This document shows, in pieces, positions 1 to 4,624 of a DNA stretch of 5,923 nucleotides. The notes under the pieces were generated by a model that ran no database searches, was not told the origin of the DNA, and saw only the letters and a list, made by a program, of their open reading frames with translations. Position 1 is the stretch's first letter. Each line of letters begins with the position of its first letter. The DNA is from Methanomicrobiales archaeon (GTDB lineage Archaea > Halobacteriota > Methanomicrobia > Methanomicrobiales > JACTUA01). The translations under genes and the position numbers were made by a program. The stretch is taken from the NCBI GenBank assembly GCA_028679035.1, contig JAJRCL010000186.1:1-5923 (forward strand), written 5' to 3'.

Positions 1-2
1 CG

Positions 3-863
3 GTCGCAGGATCGCCTCTATGGCTCTACCTGATCACGACGCTCGTTCTCGGGGTCGGCATTGGGGTGCTTGCCCAGCCGCAGCTTGTGGTGCGATTCAT
101 GACCGCCAAAGATACGCGATCGCTGAACCGGGCAGTCATGATCGGCGGTCCTTTCATCCTGATGATGACCGGCGTTGCGTTTACGGTTGGTGCACTCGCG
201 AATGTTTATTTCCTGCAGCACGGGGGACAGATCGCATTCACCGCAGCGGGAAACAACGTCGACGCGGTCATACCGCTCTTCATCAACGAGGCGATGCCGG
301 GCTTTTTTGTCGTCGTATTCATGGTCACACTGCTCGCCGCAGCGATGTCCACCCTCAGTTCCCTGTACCATGCGATGGGGACAGCCCTCATCTGCGACCT
401 CTGGGGACGGGGCCGGGAGTGTGCACTTTCCCTGAAGGCCAATAAGGCCGGTGTCATCGTCATGATGGTGGTTTCGGTTATCCTTGCGTACCTGCTCCCG
501 AACAATATCATTGCCCTCGCAACGGCAATGTTCATGGGCCTGTGCGCCTCTGCCTTCCTGCCCACGTTCGCTTACAGTATTTATGCAAAAAAGCCCTCTC
601 ATCAGGCGGCGCTCTGGAGTATGAGTACCGGTTCCGTCATCTGGCTGATCTGGGCAGCCTTTATCAACACCCGGGTCTCGAACCTGTTCAGGTGGGGGAC
701 CGATCCCTCCGCGCCGACCCTTGCACAGGTAATCCTGGGAAAGGCAACCCTTCTTCCCTTCCCCTGGTCTTCCATGGATCCACTGGTCGTTGCACTCCCG
801 CTTTCGGCCCTTGCCCTTGTGATTGTATGGTTTGTCCGGCGGAGTCCTGCACAAGTGCCCTAG
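3..863 (+). CDS. Sodium:solute symporter (SSS family), C-terminal part, 5' truncated
   Basis: The reading frame is open from the left edge, so the true start lies outside the window; the GTG at 66 is internal. The 286 visible residues are strongly hydrophobic, with about seven membrane-spanning stretches separated by short charged loops. The segment reading GVLAQPQLVVRFMT and the later AAAMSTLSS (about nt 339-365) match the SSS family (PutP/SGLT, LeuT fold). In that family the Ser-Thr pair in this helix (here S/T at nt 348-353) ligates sodium at the Na2 site. The protein should import a small organic solute with Na+ across the cytoplasmic membrane. The substrate cannot be told from this half. 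It ends in a short basic tail (FVRRSPAQVP). A hairpin overlaps its stop and the pterin dehydratase homologue follows 39 bp later. The family call is secure. Confidence 0.93.
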   Translation, partial: VAGSPLWLYLITTLVLGVGIGVLAQPQLVVRFMTAKDTRSLNRAVMIGGPFILMMTGVAFTVGALANVYFLQHGGQIAFTAAGNNVDAVIPLFINEAMPGFFVVVFMVTLLAAAMSTLSSLYHAMGTALICDLWGRGRECALSLKANKAGVIVMMVVSVILAYLLPNNIIALATAMFMGLCASAFLPTFAYSIYAKKPSHQAALWSMSTGSVIWLIWAAFINTRVSNLFRWGTDPSAPTLAQVILGKATLLPFPWSSMDPLVVALPLSALALVIVWFVRRSPAQVP

Positions 864-882
864 GAGAAAACACTTTTTCTCC
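863..882 (+). terminator. 8-bp hairpin with T-rich arm after the symporter gene
   Basis: GGAGAAAA (863-870, including the last base of the symporter stop codon) is perfectly complementary to TTTTCTCC (875-882), with a CACT loop. The run of five T at 874-878 could act as an archaeal oligo-T termination signal. The hairpin could equally be an RNA-processing or stability element between two co-transcribed genes, because no clear TATA box precedes the next gene. The structure is visible in the sequence; its function is inferred. Confidence 0.4.
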
Positions 883-902
883 CGGGGTATAACCACATCA
901 CC

Positions 903-1256
903 ATGAGCATCAGGCTGAAACAATGCGAGGTAATCACGGGAGGAAAAGCGCCGCTCACCCGGAGGCAGATTCTGGAGCTTTCCCGGGAAGTTCCCGGCTG
1001 GGCGCTACTCGACGGCCACCTGCGCCGGAGCTTTACCTTTTCCGATTTCCGCGAATCCATGCAGTTTGTCAAGGAACTTGCGATCCTTGTCATTGAACAG
1101 GGGCATGCCCCCGATATCACCATCCGGGAAGGGCGGTTTGTCGAAGTGTCGCTGTTCACCTATCCGTGCGGGGGACTCACGGAAAATGATTTCATTATCG
1201 CAGCAAAAATCGATGACGAAATAAAAGCAAACGAAGTCTGGACGAAAGATACATAA
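903..1256 (+). CDS. Pterin-4a-carbinolamine dehydratase (PCD/DCoH) family protein with altered active site
   Basis: This 117-residue protein has the length and layout of the PCD/DCoH family. It has an N-terminal Cys/Gly-Gly region (C8, G13-G14), the PGW motif at 31-33, GHAPDI at 67-72, and the C-terminal signature GGLTENDFIIAAKID at 90-104. Family enzymes dehydrate 4a-hydroxytetrahydropterin; some homologues act in molybdopterin-linked or dimerisation roles. The usual motif has two adjacent histidines (HHP) and a third in a W-T-H segment. Here H68 is kept but the next residue is A69, and the third position is Y87 (F-T-Y). Classical dehydratase activity is therefore doubtful. Methanogens use tetrahydromethanopterin rather than biopterin, so the substrate is unknown. 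The ATG at 903 has no good ribosome-binding site, but the N-terminus fits family members. The gene may be co-transcribed with the symporter upstream. Family call is firm, activity uncertain. Confidence 0.88.
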   Translation: MSIRLKQCEVITGGKAPLTRRQILELSREVPGWALLDGHLRRSFTFSDFRESMQFVKELAILVIEQGHAPDITIREGRFVEVSLFTYPCGGLTENDFIIAAKIDDEIKANEVWTKDT

Positions 1257-1281
1257 AAGAGAGGTGAGGAATGCCGGGGTT

Positions 1282-1686
1282 TCAGCCGGTCAAGTTGAAC
1301 GCCCGCACAATTTTTGACCGGATTACTTCTTTCGGGTATGCGCCGATTATCCGTTCGACCAGCTTACCCTGCGAAAAGAGCATGATCGTGGGAATCGCCG
1401 CGATGTTCATCCGCTGCGAGATCCGTGGATTTTCATCGGTGTTGCATTTCCCGAACGTTACTTTTCCGGAAAATTCGGCTGCGAGTTCCTCGATTGCGGG
1501 TCCCACCATCCGGCACGGGCCACACCACTCCGCCCAGAAATCCACAACAAGCCGGGGTTCTTTCCCCAGTATTTCCTGGAACATGGCTTCGGTAATGACC
1601 ATCACCCCCGGATTTTCTTTCTTCTTCACTGATTCCTGTATCTCCTGTATGCGCTTTTTACGGGCTGTTTCCAGATCGTCGTCCAT
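1282..1686 (-). CDS. Thioredoxin with charged N-terminal extension
   Basis: This is a cytoplasmic thiol-disulfide oxidoreductase of the thioredoxin fold. With the start chosen here it has 134 residues. The active site W54-C55-G56-P57-C58 follows VVDFWAE, and the cis-proline is P99 (AAIPT), followed by a LFSQGKLVERIIGA strand-turn. About 28 highly charged residues (DDDLETARKKRIQEIQ) precede the fold; classical thioredoxins are about 105-110 residues and lack this. An in-frame ATG at 1704 would add six residues (MCDTLC). I prefer the ATG at 1686 because a TATA-like element at 1709-1716 would place transcription initiation near 1687-1690, which fits a nearly leaderless mRNA starting at 1686. Neither start has a Shine-Dalgarno sequence. 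The gene converges on the pterin dehydratase homologue with 25 bp between stops. Partner reductase and substrates cannot be inferred from the window. Confidence 0.93.
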   Translation of the reverse strand: MDDDLETARKKRIQEIQESVKKKENPGVMVITEAMFQEILGKEPRLVVDFWAEWCGPCRMVGPAIEELAAEFSGKVTFGKCNTDENPRISQRMNIAAIPTIMLFSQGKLVERIIGAYPKEVIRSKIVRAFNLTG

Positions 1687-1708
1687 GCACAGAGTATCGC
1701 ACATCCAC

Positions 1709-1716
1709 TATTTATT
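1709..1716 (-). promoter_or_regulatory. TATA box of the thioredoxin gene
   Basis: Read on the minus strand this is AATAAATA. Its centre near 1712 is about 25 nt upstream of 1687, just before the preferred thioredoxin ATG at 1686. This geometry supports a leaderless or near-leaderless transcript and argues against the ATG at 1704, which would lie between box and transcription start. Position and sequence are seen; function is inferred. Confidence 0.5.
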
Positions 1717-1761
1717 GTCTGCCGCCCTACGGTCGTGGTCCGGACGAGCTAGCAAGGGCAC

Positions 1762-1784
1762 CGGCCGGAACGATTATCCGGCCG
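1762..1784. repeat. Perfect 8-bp inverted repeat (hairpin) between thioredoxin and initiator tRNA
   Basis: CGGCCGGA (1762-1769) and TCCGGCCG (1777-1784) are exact reverse complements around a 7-nt loop (ACGATTA). The repeat lies in the 153-bp gene-free stretch between the thioredoxin start and the tRNA, about 50 bp upstream of the thioredoxin TATA box and 35-55 bp upstream of the tRNA promoter. No T-run follows on either strand, so it is unlikely to be a terminator. It could be a binding site for a dimeric regulator or a stem in a leader RNA. Nothing else in 1717-1816 looks coding. Confidence 0.6.
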
Positions 1785-1816
1785 TTTCAGGTTCCGGTAA
1801 TAGTCGGGATCAGGGC

Positions 1817-1826
1817 AAATTATATC
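1817..1826 (+). promoter_or_regulatory. Probable box A (TATA) promoter of the initiator tRNA
   Basis: AAATTATATC resembles the archaeal stable-RNA box A. Its centre near 1822 predicts transcription initiation near 1848, giving a leader of about 10 nt before the mature tRNA 5' end at 1858. A second, stronger-looking AT stretch (TATATTTAAA, 1841-1850) is too close to the tRNA to specify its 5' end. The call rests on spacing and composition. Confidence 0.45.
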
Positions 1827-1857
1827 TCTCACCATGGCGATATATTTAAACTCGGGG

Positions 1858-1932
1858 AGCGAGGTGGGGTAGTCAGGATATCCCGACGGGCTCATAACCC
1901 GTAGATCGATGGTTCAAATCCATCCCTCGCTA
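1858..1932 (+). tRNA. Initiator tRNA-Met (anticodon CAU)
   Basis: A complete 75-nt cloverleaf can be folded. The acceptor stem is AGCGAGG (1858-1864) with CCTCGCT (1925-1931) and discriminator A1932. The D stem GGG (1867-1869) pairs with CCC (1882-1884). The anticodon stem ACGGG (1886-1890) pairs with CCCGT (1898-1902), closing the loop CTCATAA with anticodon CAT at 1893-1895. The T stem GATGG (1908-1912) pairs with CCATC (1920-1924) around TTCAAAT. Three consecutive G:C pairs next to the anticodon loop and the A1:U72 acceptor pair are the established hallmarks of archaeal initiator tRNA, as opposed to elongator Met or Ile2 tRNAs. No intron is present and CCA is not encoded (TAT follows), so it must be added enzymatically. 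The gene stands alone, tail-to-tail with purF, and is followed by a T-run. Confidence 0.96.
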
Positions 1933-1938
1933 TACGGC

Positions 1939-1947
1939 TTCTTTTTT
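1939..1947 (+). terminator. Oligo-T terminator of the initiator tRNA
   Basis: TTCTTTTTT begins six bases after the discriminator base of the tRNA. Archaeal RNA polymerase terminates at such T-runs without needing a hairpin. The remaining gap to the purF stop (1948-2008) shows no gene. It holds only short imperfect repeats and an AT-rich patch near 1988-2004 that could help end the purF transcript. Confidence 0.6.
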
Positions 1948-2008
1948 CGAATTCACCTGTAATAGATCCAGGTATCTTTGGCAGGAAAGAATTATTTTCA
2001 ACAATCGT

Positions 2009-3427
2009 TCAGAACGACTCGAGGCCGACCTGGAAACTTCCCTTTACAAAATCAATATTCCTGCAGAAACACGACTCTCCTTCGATAGTGAGCGGATATT
2101 GCCCGGACAGGCATCCGATGCACAGCTCTCCTATATCGATGCCGATCGCTTCAACCAGGGATTCGAGGGAAATATGGTGCAGGGACGTTGCAGAAATACT
2201 CTCCCGGACCTCTTCCACATCCTTATCGCTTGCGATGAGCTCTTCCCGGGTAGGCATATCCACTCCCAGGTAACAGGGAGCGATGATAGGGGGGGAGCCA
2301 ATGCGTACATGGACCTGGGCGGCTCCTGCCTCCCGCATCATCTCCACGATGTGCCGTGAGGTCGTCCCCCGCACAATGCTGTCATCGATCAGGATGACCG
2401 ACCGGCCGCGGATATGGTCGCGGATCGGATTGAGTTTTATCCGGGTTGCGGTTTCCCGGTCCTTCTGGGACGGCTTGATGAACGTCCGGCCCATGTACCG
2501 GTTCTTCATGAGAGCCTCCCGGTAGGGAATGTGGGACTGCTCCGCGTATCCGATGGCAAGCGATGTTCCGGAATCAGGAACCGGGGAAACGAGGTCGGCT
2601 GATATGGGATCTTCCTCGTAGAGGTACGCACCGATTTTGCGACGGATATCGTACACCAGCCTGCCTTCAATCACCGAATCGGCTCGTGCGAAATAAATGT
2701 ATTCGAAAATGCAGTGTGCCTTGTTGCTGCAGGCCGTTATCTGCGTGGACGATACACCATTGCGGTCGATGGTCAGGATCTCCCCGGGTGCTACATCCCG
2801 GGTGAGCGTTCCCCCGATCGCGTCGATGGCAACGCTCTCCGATGCGACGATGTGGTGATCCTCCCCGAACGTCCCGTAACAGAGGGGTTTTATGCCCAGC
2901 GGGTCCCGGAACGCGTAGATCGTATCGTCGAGGAGAAGAACGACGGCATAGGATCCGCGGAGTTTACGCATGCAGAGGACGATCGCGTCCTCGATATTAT
3001 TGGAACGACGGTATTCGTGCGCGATGACGCTTGCGATTACTTCCGTATCGGTGGTGGTAGAAAAGATCTCACCGAGCTGCTCAAATTCCGCCCGCAGTTC
3101 TTTGGTATTGACGAGATTCCCGTTATGGGCGATGGAAAAAAAGTGATCCTTGAACCGGAAATTGAAGGGCTGGACATTTTCCGGAAGATCCGCCCCGGTC
3201 GTCGGGTACCGCACATGGCCCACCCCGATGAAACCACGAAGGCCGGAAAGGACCTCCTCGTTGAATACCTCCCCTACCAGGCCCTGTCCCTTGTGCTTGT
3301 AGAACCGCAACCCGTCGAACGTTGAGATTCCGGCACTCTCCTGCCCCCGGTGCTGGAGTGCATAGAGGGCATAGTAGAGAGGAACTGACGCATCGCCAGC
3401 ATCGACGATGCCAACGATTCCGCACAT
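2009..3427 (-). CDS. purF: Amidophosphoribosyltransferase (glutamine PRPP amidotransferase)
   Basis: PurF makes 5-phosphoribosylamine from PRPP and glutamine, the committed step of de novo purine synthesis, in the cytoplasm. The 472-residue product has the normal two-domain length. The N-terminal Ntn-hydrolase glutaminase domain has the nucleophile Cys2 exposed after Met removal (MCGIVGIVD), HVRYPTTG (71-78), HNGNL (101-105) and TDTEV (126-130). The C-terminal phosphoribosyltransferase domain has the PRPP-binding loop VILIDDSIVRGTT (344-356). C239, C385 and the pair C436-x2-C439 match the four ligands of the [4Fe-4S] cluster in the Bacillus-type enzyme. There is no propeptide, since Cys directly follows the initiator Met. 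It is the last gene of the lsm-rpl37e-purF operon, 9 nt after the rpl37e stop. No Shine-Dalgarno sequence precedes its ATG (ACTTTTTATG), so its translation may depend on ribosomes finishing eL37. Identification is secure. Confidence 0.97.
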   Translation of the reverse strand: MCGIVGIVDAGDASVPLYYALYALQHRGQESAGISTFDGLRFYKHKGQGLVGEVFNEEVLSGLRGFIGVGHVRYPTTGADLPENVQPFNFRFKDHFFSIAHNGNLVNTKELRAEFEQLGEIFSTTTDTEVIASVIAHEYRRSNNIEDAIVLCMRKLRGSYAVVLLLDDTIYAFRDPLGIKPLCYGTFGEDHHIVASESVAIDAIGGTLTRDVAPGEILTIDRNGVSSTQITACSNKAHCIFEYIYFARADSVIEGRLVYDIRRKIGAYLYEEDPISADLVSPVPDSGTSLAIGYAEQSHIPYREALMKNRYMGRTFIKPSQKDRETATRIKLNPIRDHIRGRSVILIDDSIVRGTTSRHIVEMMREAGAAQVHVRIGSPPIIAPCYLGVDMPTREELIASDKDVEEVRESISATSLHHISLESLVEAIGIDIGELCIGCLSGQYPLTIEGESCFCRNIDFVKGSFQVGLESF

Positions 3428-3436
3428 AAAAAGTAA

Positions 3437-3619
3437 TCAGTGTGTTGGGATTTTAGGCTTTTTATTTACCCAGCGATATCCGCGGAGTCTCTTCGATCTG
3501 CCGAAACCACAGGAAGAACAGACCTTGTGGCTCACGTGATATGAAGCCCTGCCGCAACGACGGCACGTAATGTGGGACTTCTTCTGCCGTTTTCCCATTG
3601 AGGGTGTACCCTTCGTCAT
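3437..3619 (-). CDS. rpl37e: Large ribosomal subunit protein eL37
   Basis: This 60-residue, strongly basic protein is full length for archaeal eL37, a zinc-ribbon rRNA-binding protein of the 50S subunit shared with eukaryotes. It starts MTKGTPSMGKRQKK, typical of the family. The four zinc ligands are in two pairs, C19-R-R-C22 and C34-S-S-C37, followed by GFGRSKRLRGYRW. The first ATG (3619) is chosen over the internal Met8 because it matches the family N-terminus and has a strong ribosome-binding site. The gene sits 14 nt downstream of lsm and 9 nt upstream of purF on the same strand. The LSm-eL37 pairing is a well-known archaeal gene order. Confidence 0.97.
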   Translation of the reverse strand: MTKGTPSMGKRQKKSHITCRRCGRASYHVSHKVCSSCGFGRSKRLRGYRWVNKKPKIPTH

Positions 3620-3628
3620 GCTCTTCCA

Positions 3629-3634
3629 CTCCTT
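3629..3634 (-). promoter_or_regulatory. Ribosome-binding site of rpl37e overlapping the lsm stop
   Basis: On the minus strand AAGGAG lies 9 nt before the rpl37e ATG. The lsm stop codon TAA (3636-3634) runs directly into it as TAAAGGAG, sharing one base. A ribosome terminating on lsm would cover this site, which suggests translational coupling. It also fixes the rpl37e start at 3619. Confidence 0.75.
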
Positions 3635-3861
3635 TATTCGACCAGGGGAGAAATGTAAATTACGTTATCGCCCCGTACGATCAGTGTCCCGACCTTGACA
3701 ACCTGGCCACTGATTTCCTCCTCGGCCTTATCCAGCACGAGGTTCATGTGGACATCGTATCCCTGCAGGACTCCCCGTATCTCCCGTCCACCTTTCAGTG
3801 AAACGATGACCGGCTGGCGGTTCAATACCTGATCTAAAATCTCCAAAGGTCGTTTTGTCAT
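3634..3861 (-). CDS. lsm: Archaeal Sm-like RNA-binding protein (LSm)
   Basis: At 75 residues this is the usual length of the archaeal Sm1-type protein, which forms ring-shaped heptamers binding U-rich RNA and takes part in RNA metabolism. The Sm1 motif spans about residues 18-46 (VIVSLKGGREIRG, then YDVHMNLVL), with the RNA-contacting D36-x-H38-M-N40 pattern. The Sm2 motif is GTLIVRGDNVIYIS (58-71), with the conserved R63-G64-D65-N66. The short N-terminal helix (RPLEILDQVL) is typical. It is the first gene of the lsm-rpl37e-purF operon, preceded by a TATA box at 3915-3924 and a weak AGGT ribosome-binding site (3868-3871). Identification is secure; its RNA targets are unknown. Confidence 0.96.
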   Translation of the reverse strand: MTKRPLEILDQVLNRQPVIVSLKGGREIRGVLQGYDVHMNLVLDKAEEEISGQVVKVGTLIVRGDNVIYISPLVE

Positions 3862-3914
3862 ATTCTTACCTAAGAGGCTTGTTCTGGAGTACTATACATG
3901 CGAAGCAGTGATAC

Positions 3915-3924
3915 TTAAATATAA
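3915..3924 (-). promoter_or_regulatory. TATA box of the lsm-rpl37e-purF operon
   Basis: The minus-strand sequence is TTATATTTAA, centred near 3919-3920. It predicts a transcription start near 3893-3895 and a 5' leader of about 32 nt before the lsm ATG at 3861. A second weaker TATA-like element (minus-strand TGTATAGTA, about 3891-3899) would place the start almost at the ATG and is less convincing. The 216-bp divergent stretch 3862-4077 carries no convincing gene. Confidence 0.6.
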
Positions 3925-4055
3925 CGAACGTAGGCTCCTGCACCATTCCGGAACAAATCGGAATCCACAACTTTCCTCCAGAAATAAAACAATCCCCCTC
4001 TCTCCGGTCTGCAGAACCGCGGGCAGGTGAACCGACACCAACCTTTACTATGTTG

Positions 4056-4063
4056 TTTATAAA
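4056..4063. promoter_or_regulatory. Palindromic TATA-like box in the lsm/PUA divergent region
   Basis: TTTATAAA reads the same on both strands. For the rightward PUA gene it is too close: an initiation site about 26 nt downstream of its centre would fall near 4085, inside the coding region that starts at 4078. The weaker TTTACTAT (4044-4051) would suit that gene better, with a start near 4073. On the minus strand the palindromic box would initiate near 4034 and give lsm a long leader. It may serve either direction or none. Confidence 0.3.
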
Positions 4064-4077
4064 TTACATACAGGACG

Positions 4078-4575
4078 ATGCGGCCATTACTGATTAAAAA
4101 ACGCCATCCGATCCGCAAGGCCGACATTGCGGATCTCATGGACAGCCTGCGGCGGGAGATTGGCGGGGAGGCCCAGGTCTTTCAGTCCGAGCGGATCGAG
4201 ATTGCAGAGACCGATTCGGATTTCCTGCTCTATATGGTGGATAAAAAACCTTCCCTGATGCGCTATTCGTCCTGGGTCTTTCCCACGGTCCGGGGAGCCA
4301 TCGAACGCCCCTTTTCCGGGCGTCGTATCACCGTGGATGCGGGGGCAATTCCCTTCGTCATAAAGGGTGCAGACATCATGCGCCCGGGGATAAAAACCAT
4401 CACGGACGACGTAAAAGCGGGTTCACCGGCGCTCATCGCAGACGACCGGTATGGGAAACCCCTCGCGGTCTGTATCGCGTTACACGATGCGCCGGCGATG
4501 CGAGCAGCGGAAAAGGGCAAGATGTGCAAGAATATCCATTATGTCGGAGATGATCTCTGGAACATCGAAATTTAG
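4078..4575 (+). CDS. PUA-domain RNA-binding protein, archaeal MCT-1/Tma20 homologue
   Basis: The 165-residue protein has a pre-PUA domain (about 1-80, opening with basic KKRHPIRK) and a C-terminal PUA domain (about 83-160). The segments VDAGAIPFVIKGADIMRPGI (86-105) and KNIHYVGDDLWNIE (151-164) closely resemble the corresponding parts of human MCTS1 ([20 protein letters not shown] and ENIHYLNDGLWHMK), recalled from memory. MCTS1/Tma20 with DENR binds the small ribosomal subunit and helps release deacylated tRNA and recycle 40S subunits. A related role on the archaeal 30S subunit is inference. Other PUA proteins (archaeosine transglycosylase, Cbf5) are longer and catalytic, and no catalytic domain is seen here. 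The start ATG has AGGA only 2 nt upstream, so Shine-Dalgarno help is doubtful. It precedes sepF by 49 bp, but sepF has its own promoter. Confidence 0.88.
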   Translation: MRPLLIKKRHPIRKADIADLMDSLRREIGGEAQVFQSERIEIAETDSDFLLYMVDKKPSLMRYSSWVFPTVRGAIERPFSGRRITVDAGAIPFVIKGADIMRPGIKTITDDVKAGSPALIADDRYGKPLAVCIALHDAPAMRAAEKGKMCKNIHYVGDDLWNIEI

Positions 4576-4593
4576 GCGAAGACAGTGAGATAC

Positions 4594-4604
4594 TATTAAA
4601 TAAA
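4594..4604 (+). promoter_or_regulatory. TATA box of sepF, giving a leaderless transcript
   Basis: TATTAAATAAA is centred near 4599, 25-26 nt before the sepF ATG at 4625. Archaeal transcription starts about 25 nt downstream of the box centre, so initiation would fall at or next to the A of the start codon. There is no Shine-Dalgarno sequence (ATTCCTTT precedes ATG), in keeping with a leaderless mRNA. Confidence 0.6.
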
Positions 4605-4624
4605 TTCATCATAGACATTCCTTT

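Noticed and set aside
18..923. A 301-codon minus-strand frame opposite the symporter
   Set aside because: It is rich in Arg, Gly, His and Asp with no domain, and lies opposite an obvious membrane transporter frame; it is a shadow.
1271..1849. A 192-codon frame on the plus strand, antisense to thioredoxin, with a near-ideal GAGGTGAGGA ribosome-binding sequence before its ATG
   Set aside because: It covers the whole thioredoxin gene in antisense. Its Ser/Arg-rich composition is typical of the reverse of a GC-rich gene, it has no recognisable motif, and thioredoxin is certain. The upstream sequence is probably chance.
1858..1932. Elongator tRNA-Met or tRNA-Ile2 (CAU anticodon)
   Set aside because: The A1:U72 pair and three G:C pairs at the base of the anticodon stem mark the archaeal initiator.
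1955..1973. ACCTG/CAGGT 5-bp inverted repeat between the tRNA and purF, considered as an attachment site or terminator
   Set aside because: It is too short to distinguish from chance, and no integrase or direct repeat of the tRNA 3' end is visible in the window.
2005..2017. TCGTTC-A-GAACGA palindrome at the purF stop codon, considered as a terminator
   Set aside because: The one-base loop cannot form a stable hairpin and most of it is coding sequence.
2714..3325. A 203-codon plus-strand frame opposite purF
   Set aside because: It is fully antisense to a complete, motif-verified purF and has no recognisable motif.
3946..3963. TTCCG/CGGAA 5-bp inverted repeat in the lsm/PUA spacer
   Set aside because: It is short, lacks supporting context and is expected by chance in a spacer of this size.
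3915..4139. A 74-codon minus-strand frame with a C-R-F-T-C-P-R-F-C cluster upstream of lsm
   Set aside because: The Cys pattern resembles a small zinc protein at first sight, but the ATG lies inside the PUA gene and the frame ends within the lsm TATA box. The spacing fits no known zinc motif; only the short GTG-initiated end seemed worth noting.
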